Shown here piece by piece: positions 36,735 through 45,589 of a stretch of DNA of 64,000 bases (within the stretch, counting starts at the first letter, position 1; each line of letters opens with the position of its first letter). Origin of the DNA: Caulobacterales bacterium (GTDB taxonomy: Bacteria; Pseudomonadota; Alphaproteobacteria; Caulobacterales; Caulobacteraceae); assembly GCA_019510435.1 (NCBI GenBank), contig JAEKKJ010000006.1, positions 186,001 to 250,000 on the forward strand, given 5' to 3'. A program made the translations under genes and the position numbers. The notes below the pieces were generated by a model. The model did not search any database, had not been told where the DNA came from, and saw only the letters and a list, made by a program, of their open reading frames with translations.

Positions 36735-37742
36735 ATGACCGACCTCTCCGACTTCATCCGCGGCCTGCCCAAGGCCGAGCTCCATCTGCACATCGAAGGC
36801 AGTCTCGAGCCCGAGCAGATGTTCGAATTCGCCCGCCGCAACCGCCTGGCCCTGCCGTTCAAGTCGGTGGAGGAGGTGCGCGCCGCCTACGCCTTTTCGA
36901 ACCTGCAGGACTTCCTGGACATCTACTACCAGGGCGCCGGCGTCCTGATGACCGAGGCCGACTTCCACGACCTGGCCATGGCCTATTTCCGCCGGGTGGC
37001 GGCGGACGGCTGCCGTCACGTGGAGCTGTTCTTCGATCCCCAGACCCACACCGACCGCGGCCTGCCGTTCCGGGTGGCGATCGAGGGGCTGCTCTCCGGC
37101 ATGGCGGAGGCGGAGCGCACCCTGGGCGTCAGCTCCAGCCTGATCCTCTGCTTCCTGCGCCACCTGGACGAGGACGCGGCCCTTGCGACACTCAAGGCGG
37201 CCGAGCCCTGGCTGGACCGCCTGCTGGGCGTGGGCCTGGATTCCTCTGAGGTCGGCCACCCGCCCTCCAAGTTCGCGAAGGTCTTCGCCGCGGCCCGCCA
37301 GCGCGGCCTGAAGCTGGTGGCTCACGCCGGCGAGGAGGGCCCGCCCGCCTATGTCTGGGAGGCGCTGGATCTGCTGAAGGTCGACCGCATCGACCACGGC
37401 AACCGGGCGCTGGAAGACCCCGCCCTGGTGCAGCGCCTGGCCGCCGAGGGCATGACCCTGACCGTCTGCCCGCTCTCCAACCTCAAACTCTGCGTGGTCG
37501 ACGACCTGGCGAACCACCCGCTGAAGCGCATGCTGGACCTGGGCCTGCGCGCCACGCTGAACTCCGACGACCCGGCCTATTTCGGCGGCTACCTCGGCGC
37601 CAACTGGACGGCGACCGCCCAGGCGCTGGCGCTCTCTCGGGACGACCTAGTCACCCTGGCGAAGAACAGCTTCACCGGCTCGTTCCTGCCGGCGGACCGG
37701 ATCGAGGCGCATCTCGCCGAGATCGATGCATACGCCCGCTAA
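36735..37742 (+). CDS. adenosine/adenine deaminase family enzyme, adenine deaminase (type 2)-like
   Basis: A 335-residue zinc hydrolase of the adenosine-deaminase family. Metal and substrate motifs are present: ELHLHIEGS (His17, His19), VAHAGEEG, RIDHGNRA and LNSDDPA. As I recall the subfamilies, DPQTHTDRG, LGVGLDSSEVGHPPSKF and HAGEEGPPAYVWEALDLLKV match the bacterial/yeast adenine deaminase branch better than true adenosine deaminases, so adenine to hypoxanthine is the likelier reaction. Start ATG 36735 with GAGG just upstream, or ATG 36723. It is probably a single gene, divergent from the DUF4129 gene. Confidence 0.88.
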   Translation: MTDLSDFIRGLPKAELHLHIEGSLEPEQMFEFARRNRLALPFKSVEEVRAAYAFSNLQDFLDIYYQGAGVLMTEADFHDLAMAYFRRVAADGCRHVELFFDPQTHTDRGLPFRVAIEGLLSGMAEAERTLGVSSSLILCFLRHLDEDAALATLKAAEPWLDRLLGVGLDSSEVGHPPSKFAKVFAAARQRGLKLVAHAGEEGPPAYVWEALDLLKVDRIDHGNRALEDPALVQRLAAEGMTLTVCPLSNLKLCVVDDLANHPLKRMLDLGLRATLNSDDPAYFGGYLGANWTATAQALALSRDDLVTLAKNSFTGSFLPADRIEAHLAEIDAYAR

Positions 37743-37820
37743 GCCGGGGGTTGCGTCGCCGCGCATCAGCCGCCACGCTCGAAGTTGAACGGCGCGTCAC
37801 GATGCCGGAAGGGAAGGATC

Positions 37821-39032
37821 ATGTTGAGGTTCGCCGCGGCCGTGCTGGCCGCCACGGCTTTCGCGGGGCTGGCTGAGGCCAAGACCCTGACCGTCAACCC
37901 CGGCGGCGATGCGCAGGAGAAGCTGCAGACCGCCCTGCTGGATGCGCGCCCTGGCGACACGGTGGAGCTGGCGGCGGGCCGCTATGAGCTGACCGACGGC
38001 CTGTCGCTGGACGTCGCCGACGTCACCGTCAAGGGCGCCGGGGCCGACAAGACGGTGCTCTCGTTCAAGGGCCAGAAGAGTTCCGGCGAGGGCCTGCTCG
38101 TCACCTCCGACCGCGTCACCCTGCGCGACTTCGCGGTGGAGGACACCAAGGGCGACGGCATCAAGGCCAAGGGGACCGACCAGATCAGCTTCATCGGCCT
38201 GCGCGTCGAATGGACCGGCGGGCCCAAGGCGACCAATGGGGCCTATGGCGTCTATCCGGTGGCCTCGACCAATGTCCTGATCCAGCGGGTCACCGTGAAG
38301 GGGGCCTCCGACGCCGGGATCTATGTCGGCCAGTCGAAGAACATCGTGGTCCGCGACTCCACCGCCGCCTTCAACGTGGCCGGAATCGAGATCGAGAACT
38401 CCATCGGCGCCGATGTCTTCGCCAACACCTCGACCCACAACGCGGGCGGCATCCTGGTCTTCGACCTGCCGAACCTGCCGCAGATGGGCGGCCACTCCAC
38501 CCGGGTGTTCGACAACCAGGTGGTGGACAACGACACCGCCAACTTCGCGCCCAAGGGCAATATCGTCGCCAATGTGCCCACCGGCACGGGCGTCATGGTG
38601 ATGGCCAACCGCGACGTCCACGTCTTCGCCAACCGCATCGACGGCAACCAGACCGCCGCGGTGATGCTGGTCAGCTACACCCAGAAGTTCGACGACAAGA
38701 CCTACAACCCCCTGCCGCGCGACATCGCCGTCCACGACAACCAGATCGGCCGCAACGGCTGGTCGCCGCAGTTCGAGGGCGGCGGGCTCCTGGCCATGCT
38801 CATGGGCGGGACGCTGCCGCCGGTGATGTGGGATGGCGTGACCACCTATGGCGACTCCGGCGAGGTGGCCCATGTGCGGCTGAGCGACGGGCCGGTGCTC
38901 AACCTGCACCTGGCGGCGCCCGGCCAGCTGAAGACCGCCAAGCCCACCAAGGCCGCCACCGAGGGCGACGCCCAACCGGCCGAGCCCCGGCCCGTCGAGC
39001 TGCCCAAACGCCAGGCCGACCTCGGGCGCTGA
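37821..39032 (+). CDS. secreted parallel beta-helix repeat protein
   Basis: A 403-residue protein with a signal peptide (MLRFAAAVLAATAFAGLAEA) and then right-handed beta-helix coils: repeated turns such as GIYVGQSKNIVVRDST, GIEIENSIGADVFANT and GVMVMANRDVHVFANR. AAGGA precedes ATG 37821. This protein type (TIGR03805-like) is usually encoded next to an SO_2930/HNE_0200-type di-haem cytochrome, which is the next gene here. Beta-helix proteins often bind or cleave polysaccharide, but no catalytic residues are evident. The C-terminus is charged and Pro-rich. A dispersed repeat separates the two genes. Confidence 0.87.
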   Translation: MLRFAAAVLAATAFAGLAEAKTLTVNPGGDAQEKLQTALLDARPGDTVELAAGRYELTDGLSLDVADVTVKGAGADKTVLSFKGQKSSGEGLLVTSDRVTLRDFAVEDTKGDGIKAKGTDQISFIGLRVEWTGGPKATNGAYGVYPVASTNVLIQRVTVKGASDAGIYVGQSKNIVVRDSTAAFNVAGIEIENSIGADVFANTSTHNAGGILVFDLPNLPQMGGHSTRVFDNQVVDNDTANFAPKGNIVANVPTGTGVMVMANRDVHVFANRIDGNQTAAVMLVSYTQKFDDKTYNPLPRDIAVHDNQIGRNGWSPQFEGGGLLAMLMGGTLPPVMWDGVTTYGDSGEVAHVRLSDGPVLNLHLAAPGQLKTAKPTKAATEGDAQPAEPRPVELPKRQADLGR

Positions 39033-39065
39033 GGTGCGACGGCTGACGCCTGTGCGCTCTGAGCT

Positions 39066-39206
39066 CTTCCCCCTGCAAGGGGGAAGTGGCCCGATGTGCG
39101 CTGCACGAGGGTCGATGGGGGAAGCTTCGCGGGCTACCTCCCCCATTGTCGCCGGCCCCTGCGGGGCCTTGGCGGCATTTCCCCCGCAAGCGGGGGAAGG
39201 TGGGGG
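39066..39206 (+). repeat. dispersed double-hairpin intergenic repeat, copy B (before the di-haem cytochrome gene)
   Basis: Same element as 33681-33822 on the other strand. It begins with stem CTTCCCCCT-GCA-AGGGGGAAG (39066-39086) and ends with stem TTCCCCCGC-AA-GCGGGGGAA (39179-39198). The tail AAGGTGGGGG (39197-39206) stops three bases before the ATG of the next gene and contains AAGGTGG, one mismatch from an ideal Shine-Dalgarno. Loop and interior bases differ between copies while the stems are kept. Confidence 0.87.
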
Positions 39207-39209
39207 CCG

Positions 39210-40286
39210 ATGAAGCAAGCGCTGTCAGTTCTCGCGGCTCTCCTTTGCCTCGGCGCGGCGCCGCAGACACCCGGGGTGGCTGAGGAGTTGCTGATGGCGG
39301 GGGCGCCGGCGCCGAGGCTCTCCGACTACCGGCTCTTCACCGACCCGGGCGCGCGCGCGCCCAACGCCGGGCTCACGCCCTATGCCCTGAACACGCCGCT
39401 GTTCAGCGACTACGCCCTGAAGTTCCGCTTCCTCTATCTGCCGCCGGGCGCCAAGGCCGCTTACCGCCCGGACGGCGTGCTGGACCTGCCGGTGGGCGCG
39501 GCGCTGGTGAAGACCTTCGCCTATCCGGCCGACTTCCGCCGGCCGGACGAGAAGGTGCGCTATCTGGAGACCCGGCTGCTGGTCCACCGTCCCGACGGCT
39601 GGGCCGCCTATGCCTACGTCTGGAACGAGGCCCAGACCGAGGCGGTGCTGAAGCGGGCCGGGGCGCGGATCGACGTTGGCTTCACCGATGCGCAGGGGCG
39701 GGCTCGGACCGTCGACTACCGCGTGCCGAACCAGAACCAGTGCAAGGAATGCCACCAGCTGGACAAGACGCTGACGCCCATCGGGCCCAAGGCCCGCAAC
39801 CTCAACGGCGACTACACCTATGCGGAGGGCCGCGAGAACCAGCTGGCCCACTGGAGCCGGCTGGGCCTGCTCACCGGCGCGCCGCCACCCGCCCAGGCGC
39901 CCCGCGCGCCGCGCTGGGACGATCCGGCCGAGCCGCTGGACGGGCGGGCCCGCGCCTACCTCGACGCCAACTGCGCCCACTGCCACAACCCCAAGGGCGC
40001 GGCGAGCAACTCCGGCCTCTTCCTGACCCTCGACGAGACCCGGCCCGCAGCCATCGGCATCGGCAAGGCGCCCGTCGCGGCCGGCCGCGGCTCGGGCGAC
40101 CTGAAGGTCGGGATCGAGCCGGGCCATCCCGAGCAGTCGATCCTGGCCTACCGCCTCGCCTCCGCCGAGCCCGGGGTGATGATGCCGGAGCTGGGCCGCT
40201 CCATCACCCACGAGGAGGGCCTGGCCCTGGTGCGCGCCTGGATCGCCGCCACGCCCTCCACCTCCAAGCCGCCCCAGAAACCCTGA
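39210..40286 (+). CDS. SO_2930/HNE_0200-family di-haem c-type cytochrome
   Basis: A secreted protein of 358 residues with two haem c sites, CKECH (about residue 182) and CAHCH (about 258). A signal peptide (KQALSVLAALLCLGAAP) directs it to the periplasm. Its middle part (SDYALKFRFLYLPPG, RLLVHRPDGWAAYAYVWNEA) matches the uncharacterised TIGR03806 family, found next to the beta-helix gene that precedes it. An electron-transfer role is implied by the haems; donor and acceptor are unknown. The start ATG 39210 takes its ribosome site from the dispersed repeat. The frame stays open upstream through the repeat to a GTG at 39096. Confidence 0.88.
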   Translation: MKQALSVLAALLCLGAAPQTPGVAEELLMAGAPAPRLSDYRLFTDPGARAPNAGLTPYALNTPLFSDYALKFRFLYLPPGAKAAYRPDGVLDLPVGAALVKTFAYPADFRRPDEKVRYLETRLLVHRPDGWAAYAYVWNEAQTEAVLKRAGARIDVGFTDAQGRARTVDYRVPNQNQCKECHQLDKTLTPIGPKARNLNGDYTYAEGRENQLAHWSRLGLLTGAPPPAQAPRAPRWDDPAEPLDGRARAYLDANCAHCHNPKGAASNSGLFLTLDETRPAAIGIGKAPVAAGRGSGDLKVGIEPGHPEQSILAYRLASAEPGVMMPELGRSITHEEGLALVRAWIAATPSTSKPPQKP

Positions 40287-40346
40287 TTTGCCGGCCGCCA
40301 CGGAAGGCGGATAGGTCTGCGCCCGACCCTGGTTCCGGAGGCCGCC

Positions 40347-41420
40347 TTGGCTGATCTGTTCGCGCCGCTCTCGTTCGCCCATGGCCCGGCCATGAAGAAC
40401 CGCTTCATGCTGGCCCCCCTCACCAACCTGCAGAGCCACCCGGACGGCACGCTGTCGGACGACGAGTTCAACTGGCTGACCCTGCGGGCCAAGGGTGGGT
40501 TCGGCCTGACCATGACCTGCGCGGCCCACGTCCAGGCGGTGGGCCAGGGCTTCCCCGGCCAACTGGGCGTGTTCGGCGACCAGCACCTGCCCGGCCTCAC
40601 CCGGCTGGCCGGCGCCATCAAGGCTGCCGGCAGCGTCGCGGCGCTGCAGATGCACCACGCCGGCAACCGCTCGCCCAAGGACCTGGTAGGCCAGCCCGTC
40701 TGCCCGTCAGACGATCCCGAGACCGGCGCGCGCGGCCTTTCCACGGGCGAGGTGGAGCAGCTGGTGGAGGACTTCGTGGCGGCCGCGGTCCGCTCGGAGA
40801 CCGCCGGCTTCGACGGTGTCGAGATCCACGGCGCCCATGGCTATGTGCTGGCCCAGTTCCTCTCCCCGGAGACCAATCGGCGCGAGGACCGCTACGGCGG
40901 CTCGGTGGAGAACCGGGCGCGGATCATCTTCGAGATCATCGACGGCGTGCGCACCCGCTGCCGGCCGGACTTCCAGCTGGGCCTGCGCCTGTCGCCCGAG
41001 CGGTTCGGCCTGAAGCTGGCGGAGATCGTCGAGGTCGCGGGCGCGATCCTCGGCGATGGCCGGATCGACTACCTGGACATGTCACTGTGGGATGTCTTCA
41101 AGGAGCCCACCGAGGAGGCCTTCAAGGGCCGCTCGCTGATGTCGTATTTCACCGCGCTCGAGCGCGGCGCGGTGCGGCTCGGCGTGGCGGGCAAGGTGAC
41201 CTCGCCGGCCATCGCCTCACAGATGCTGGATAGCGGCGCCGACTACGTGCTGATCGGGCGCGCCGCGATCCTGCACCACGACTTCCCGGAGCGGGCGCGC
41301 GATCCGCAGTTCACGCCGATCGCCCTGCCGGTGACCCGCGAGTATCTGGCGAACGAGGGCCTTGGCCCAGCCTTCGTCACCTACATGGGCACCTGGCCCG
41401 GCTTCGTCGAAGCCGCCTGA
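40347..41420 (+). CDS. NADH:flavin oxidoreductase, Old Yellow Enzyme family
   Basis: An FMN-dependent ene-reductase-like TIM barrel of 357 residues. The start is TTG 40347, with a perfect CGGAGG five bases upstream; no ATG fits as well. Active-site segments are GVEIHGAHGYVLAQFLSP (histidine pair region) and NRREDRYGGSVENR. The C-terminal FMN-phosphate loop is around YVLIGRAAILHHDFP. OYE members reduce activated C=C bonds using NAD(P)H; the substrate is not predictable. The gene ends convergently with glcF. Confidence 0.9.
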   Translation: MADLFAPLSFAHGPAMKNRFMLAPLTNLQSHPDGTLSDDEFNWLTLRAKGGFGLTMTCAAHVQAVGQGFPGQLGVFGDQHLPGLTRLAGAIKAAGSVAALQMHHAGNRSPKDLVGQPVCPSDDPETGARGLSTGEVEQLVEDFVAAAVRSETAGFDGVEIHGAHGYVLAQFLSPETNRREDRYGGSVENRARIIFEIIDGVRTRCRPDFQLGLRLSPERFGLKLAEIVEVAGAILGDGRIDYLDMSLWDVFKEPTEEAFKGRSLMSYFTALERGAVRLGVAGKVTSPAIASQMLDSGADYVLIGRAAILHHDFPERARDPQFTPIALPVTREYLANEGLGPAFVTYMGTWPGFVEAA

Positions 41421-41522
41421 GCGGCCGCGCCGCGCGTCCAGCCCCACGATCGCCGCCAGGATCGCGCCATAGACGGCCAGCGCGAACAGCAGGATCTCGA
41501 GTTCCATGGGCAGCTCTGGCAT
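41217..41522 (-). CDS. possible small membrane protein, antisense overlap with OYE gene
   Basis: An open frame of 101 codons starts at ATG 41522 with a strong GGGGAGG five bases upstream. It begins MPELPMELEILLFALAVYG and so encodes one clean membrane helix near its N-terminus. Only the first 34 codons lie outside the OYE gene; the rest is antisense to its 3' end and looks like shadow sequence. The ribosome site and helix are real observations, but coding status is doubtful. If not expressed, 41421-41596 holds no gene. Confidence 0.25.
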   Translation of the reverse strand: MPELPMELEILLFALAVYGAILAAIVGLDARRGRSGGFDEAGPGAHVGDEGWAKALVRQILAGHRQGDRRELRIARPLREVVVQDRGAPDQHVVGAAIQHL

Positions 41523-41596
41523 GGCCGCCTCCCCTTCCATCACTTCGAGGAGGAGAATGGCGCACGTCGAGCGGGCGGGAAATTCGGGGTCTTATC

Positions 41597-42874
41597 CTAA
41601 GTAGAGATACCGAGGCCGGCGCTTAACGGTCCGCTAAGGCCTGCCGGCTTCGGCCCGCCGGTCGCCCAGTCCAGCAGCTCGACGGGATGCACGACGGGCG
41701 CGTTGAGGGCGGGCGCGAGCTGGGCCATGCAGCCGACGTTGCCGGCGGCGATCACGGCCGCGCCGGTGGCGCTCAGGTTGGCCGCCTTGCGGTCGCGCAG
41801 CTGGGTCGCGAAGGCGGGTTGCAGGATGTTGTAGACGCCCGCCGAGCCGCAGCAGAGGTGGCCCTCCGCCGGAAGCCGGACCTCGAAGCCCGCCTCGGAC
41901 AGCAGCTGGGGCGGGGCGGCCTTCACCTGCTGGCCGTGCTGCAGCGAGCAGGCGGCGTGGTATGCGATCGGCAGGCGCGAGCGCAGGACCACCGGCGGCA
42001 GCCCCATCTCGGCGACGAACTCCAGGATGTCGCGGACCGGCGGACCCGCGCCATAGCCCTTCAGGCGCGTGCCGCAGCCGGCGGCGGTGGCGATCACCGC
42101 GTCCACCTGGCCCAGCGCCGCCCAGGCCCGGAGGTTGGCGGCCTCGAAGGCATGCGCCTCGGCCGCGCGGCCCAGATGCTCCGAGAGCGCGCCGCAGCAC
42201 TGCTCGCCCGGCGCGTCGACGATCTCGAAACCCATGCGCGCGAGGAGGCGCGCCGCCGCCGCGCGCACCTGCGGCGCCACCACCGGCTCGACGCAGCCCT
42301 GCAGCAGCACGACGCGGCCCTTGGCGCTGGAGGCGGGGCGGGCGTGCGCCTCGGCCCGGCCGGCCGACGTCCCGCGCCCCCGCGCCGGCACCAGCCCCAG
42401 CATCGCCGCCAGCGGCGTCAGTCCCACCCGTTCCAGCGCCGGCCGCAGCGGCCGGGTCAACCGCCCCAGGGTCAGCGCCGTACGCAGGCGGCGGGGATGC
42501 GGCAGGACCCAGGCCAGGGCGGCGCGCAGCAGCCGTTCCGGCCAGGGCCGCGCATAGTGCGCCTCGATATGGACCCGGGCGTGGTCGATCAGCTGGGCGT
42601 AGTCGACCCCCGACGGGCAGGTGGAGACGCAGGCCAGGCACGAGAGGCAGCGGTCGACGTGGGTCACGGTGCTGGCCGGCGGCGGGCCGCCGGCCTCCAG
42701 CATGGCGCGGATCAGCTCGATGCGGCCCCGCGGCCCGTCGCGCTCGTCGCCGGTGAGCACATAGGTGGGGCAGGTGGCGGTGCAGAACCCGCAGTGCACA
42801 CACTTGCGGATCGCGGCCTGGGAGGCGGCCGTCTGCGGATCCGCCAGCTGCTCGGCGGTGAAGGTGGTTCTCAT
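41597..42874 (-). CDS. glcF: glycolate oxidase iron-sulfur subunit
   Basis: A 425-residue protein with two [4Fe-4S] ferredoxin-type motifs, CVHCGFCTATCP and CLSCLACVSTCP, then two CCG domains (GEQCCGALSEH and GHLCCGSAGVYN). It carries electrons from the flavin subunits GlcD/GlcE towards the quinone pool at the inner membrane. ATG 42874 overlaps the glcE stop by ATGA. It is the last gene of glcDEF. The normal length and complete cysteine sets suggest a working subunit. Confidence 0.95.
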   Translation of the reverse strand: MRTTFTAEQLADPQTAASQAAIRKCVHCGFCTATCPTYVLTGDERDGPRGRIELIRAMLEAGGPPPASTVTHVDRCLSCLACVSTCPSGVDYAQLIDHARVHIEAHYARPWPERLLRAALAWVLPHPRRLRTALTLGRLTRPLRPALERVGLTPLAAMLGLVPARGRGTSAGRAEAHARPASSAKGRVVLLQGCVEPVVAPQVRAAAARLLARMGFEIVDAPGEQCCGALSEHLGRAAEAHAFEAANLRAWAALGQVDAVIATAAGCGTRLKGYGAGPPVRDILEFVAEMGLPPVVLRSRLPIAYHAACSLQHGQQVKAAPPQLLSEAGFEVRLPAEGHLCCGSAGVYNILQPAFATQLRDRKAANLSATGAAVIAAGNVGCMAQLAPALNAPVVHPVELLDWATGGPKPAGLSGPLSAGLGIST

Positions 42875-44043
42875 GCGCCCCCCTCCATCCGCCCGGGGTT
42901 GAGGACGCCCAGCGGGTCGAACGCGGCCTTGACCCTGCCCTGCAGCGCGCCCAGCGGCCCCTCGCGCGGCGCGAACGCCTCGGCTCCGCGCAGGCACAGG
43001 GCATGGCCGCCGAGGCCGCGCACCACCGCCCGCACCTTGGCCGCGGGCTCGTCGGTGGCCAGCCAGGCGAGGCCGCCGCCCCAGTCGTAGAGCGCATCCC
43101 CCGGCAGGGCGTGCGGGGCGCGCCAGCCCACCGCCGGCGGCAGCGACAGCCGCCACAGCGGCCGCGGATCACCGGCCAGGGCCTCGACCTCGCGCACCTG
43201 GACCCAGAACTGCCGGCTGAGGTCGCCCTCCACCGCCTCGATCCGCCCGAAGGCCTTCAGGGCCATCGCCAGTCCGTCGACCCGCGCGGCGACCGAGGCC
43301 TCGAAGCCCTCCAGCCGCAGCGCCGTCACCGGCATCTCCGCGCGCAGCGGCCGCGCCTGGGCGGCGTGGGCAGGCAGGTGCGCGGCGGCCGAGACGTCGA
43401 ACGGCCCGTTCAGCGCCGCGGTCATGGCCTCGCCGGCCCGCACGTCCGCCAGGCCGAACAGCATCAGGGTGGTCTCGGTCCGCGGCGCTGGCAGCACCTT
43501 GATCGTGAGCTCGGTCAGCACGGCCAGGGTGCCCCACGAGCCGGCCATCAGCTTCATCAGGTCGTAGCCGGTGACGTTCTTGACCACCTTGCCGCCGGCC
43601 TTGAAGGCCTCGCCACGTCCGCTGACCGCCGCGAACCCCAGCAGGTGGTCGCGCGCGGCGCCGGCCCGGATGCGGCGGGGCCCCGAGAGGTTGGCCGCCA
43701 CCACCCCGCCCAGGGTCGGCTCGCCCCGCGCGCCCAGCAGCCGCGTCCAGGCCGGCGGCTCGAACGCGAGCATCTGCCCTCGCGCGGCCACCAGCCGTTC
43801 CAGGTCCGCGACGCGGACGCCCGGCTGTGCCGTCAGCACCAGTTCCTCCGGCGCATAGTCGACGATGCGGTCCAACCGCGCGGTGGAGAGGACGAGGTCG
43901 GTGCGGTCCATGCGCCCGATCGCGCGCTTCGTCCCCCCGCCGGTCACCTCGATCCGCCGGCCTGCGGCGCCGGCCTCGGCCACGGCCGACAGCACCTCGT
44001 CCGGCGTGGTGGGCTTCAGGGTGCGGGTGGCCTCGTCCAGCAT
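42871..44043 (-). CDS. glcE: glycolate oxidase FAD-binding subunit
   Basis: A PCMH-type FAD-binding subunit of 390 residues, with RIEVTGGGTKRAIG at the N-terminus and EPTLGGVVAANLSGPRRIR plus VVKNVTGYDLMKLMAGSWG as the flavin-binding segments. It works with GlcD and GlcF to oxidise glycolate to glyoxylate. The start ATG shares one base with the glcD stop (TGATG), so the three genes form a translationally coupled operon. Confidence 0.94.
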   Translation of the reverse strand: MLDEATRTLKPTTPDEVLSAVAEAGAAGRRIEVTGGGTKRAIGRMDRTDLVLSTARLDRIVDYAPEELVLTAQPGVRVADLERLVAARGQMLAFEPPAWTRLLGARGEPTLGGVVAANLSGPRRIRAGAARDHLLGFAAVSGRGEAFKAGGKVVKNVTGYDLMKLMAGSWGTLAVLTELTIKVLPAPRTETTLMLFGLADVRAGEAMTAALNGPFDVSAAAHLPAHAAQARPLRAEMPVTALRLEGFEASVAARVDGLAMALKAFGRIEAVEGDLSRQFWVQVREVEALAGDPRPLWRLSLPPAVGWRAPHALPGDALYDWGGGLAWLATDEPAAKVRAVVRGLGGHALCLRGAEAFAPREGPLGALQGRVKAAFDPLGVLNPGRMEGGA

Positions 44044-45530
44044 CAGAACCGCGGCAGCTCGGGAAAGGCCAGCTTGCCGCGATGCACGTGTACGCGGCCC
44101 AGCTCGGCGCAGCGATGCAGGACCGGGAACACCTTGCCCGGGTTCAGCAGCAGGCCCGGGTCGAACGCGCACTTCACCCGCTGCTGGCAGGCCAGGTCCG
44201 TCGCGTCGAACATCTCGCCCATCAGGTCGCGCTTCTCCACCCCCACGCCGTGCTCGCCGGTCAGCACGCCGCCGACCGCCACGCAGAGCTTTAGGATGTC
44301 GGCGCCGAACGCCTCCGCCGCATCCAGCTGCCCGGGCTGGTCGGCGTCGTAGAGGATCAGCGGATGCAGGTTGCCGTCGCCGGCGTGGAAGACATTCACG
44401 ACGCCCAGGCCGTGCTCGCGCCCCAGCTCATAGATGCGGGCCAGCACCTGCGGCAGCTTCCCGCGCGGGATGGTGCCGTCCATGCAGAGGTAGTCGGTGG
44501 CGATCCGGCCCACCGCGGGGAAGGCCGCCTTGCGCCCGGACCAGAAGGCCAGCCGCTCGGCCTCGCTCTGCGAGGTCTTGACGAAGTCGGCGCCCCGCTG
44601 GGCGGCCAGCATCCGCACGTGGCCGGTCAGCTCGGCGCACTCCGCCTCCGGCCCGTCCAGCTCCACGATCAACAAGGCCTCCGCCTCGACGGGATAGCCC
44701 GCGTGGACGAAGGCCTCCGCCGCGCGGATCGCCGGTCCGTCCATCATCTCCAGGCCCGCCGGGATGATGCCGGCGGCGATGATATCGCCCACCGCCGCGC
44801 CAGCCGCCTCCACCGACGGGAAGCCCAGCAGCATCGCCCGCGCGGTCTGCGGCCGCGGCAGGATGCGCACCGTAACCTCGGTGACCACACCCAGCAGCCC
44901 CTCCGAGCCCGTTACCACGCCCAGCAGGTCGTAGCCCTCGGCGTCCATGGCCTTGCCGCCCAGGCGCACCACCTCGCCGTTCATCAGCACCAGTTCGCAG
45001 CCCAGGAGGTTGTTGGTGGTCAGGCCGTACTTCAGGCAGTGCACGCCGCCCGAGTTCTCGGCCACATTGCCCCCGATGGTGCAGGCGATCTGGCTGGACG
45101 GATCAGGCGCATAGTAGAAGCCCTGCGCCTCCACCGCCGCGGTGATGGCCAGGTTTGTCACCCCCGGCTGCACCACCGCGCAGCGGTTGGCGTAGTCCAC
45201 CTCCAGCACCCGGTTCAGCTTCGAAAGGCCCACCACCACGCTGTCCGCCAGCGGCAGGGCGCCGCCGGAGAGCGAAGTTCCGGCGCCGCGCGGCACCACC
45301 TTCACGCCATTGGCCTGGCACCAGGCCAGCACCGCGCTGACCTGCGCCGTGGTCTCCGGCAGGACCACCGCGATCGGCGCCTGGCGGTAGGCCGAAAGCC
45401 CGTCGCTCTCGAACGGCACGAGGTCGGCCGCCTCCGCGACCACCCCCTCGCCCGGCACGATCCGCCGCAGCGCCCGCACGATCTCGCCCTTGCGGGCGAT
45501 CAGCGCAGCGTCGGGCGCGGGCATCTTCAT
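44043..45530 (-). CDS. glcD: glycolate oxidase subunit GlcD
   Basis: The catalytic FAD subunit, 495 residues. The FAD-binding PCMH domain contains VVPRGAGTSLSGGALPL and CTIGGNVAENSGGVHCLKYG. The C-terminal FAD-oxidase domain contains VVNVFHAGDGNLHPL and GEHGVGVEKRDLM, the usual 2-hydroxyacid oxidase signatures. Glycolate is the expected substrate, but D-lactate or another 2-hydroxyacid cannot be excluded from sequence alone. ATG 45530 has no clear Shine-Dalgarno; ATG 45524 is the alternative. No GlcC-type regulator is in the window. The gene lies 59 bases downstream of the UDP-glucuronate decarboxylase gene. Confidence 0.94.
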   Translation of the reverse strand: MKMPAPDAALIARKGEIVRALRRIVPGEGVVAEAADLVPFESDGLSAYRQAPIAVVLPETTAQVSAVLAWCQANGVKVVPRGAGTSLSGGALPLADSVVVGLSKLNRVLEVDYANRCAVVQPGVTNLAITAAVEAQGFYYAPDPSSQIACTIGGNVAENSGGVHCLKYGLTTNNLLGCELVLMNGEVVRLGGKAMDAEGYDLLGVVTGSEGLLGVVTEVTVRILPRPQTARAMLLGFPSVEAAGAAVGDIIAAGIIPAGLEMMDGPAIRAAEAFVHAGYPVEAEALLIVELDGPEAECAELTGHVRMLAAQRGADFVKTSQSEAERLAFWSGRKAAFPAVGRIATDYLCMDGTIPRGKLPQVLARIYELGREHGLGVVNVFHAGDGNLHPLILYDADQPGQLDAAEAFGADILKLCVAVGGVLTGEHGVGVEKRDLMGEMFDATDLACQQRVKCAFDPGLLLNPGKVFPVLHRCAELGRVHVHRGKLAFPELPRF

Positions 45531-45589
45531 GGGGGGACGCTATCCGCCGACTCGCGCGAGCGCCATCCTTCGCCAGGAAACCCGCGCCC

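Noticed and set aside
39096..39209. N-terminal extension of the di-haem cytochrome through the repeat
   Set aside because: A proper signal peptide starts at ATG 39210; the upstream 38 codons would bury it. The same reasoning applies to the DUF58 gene upstream of 33675.
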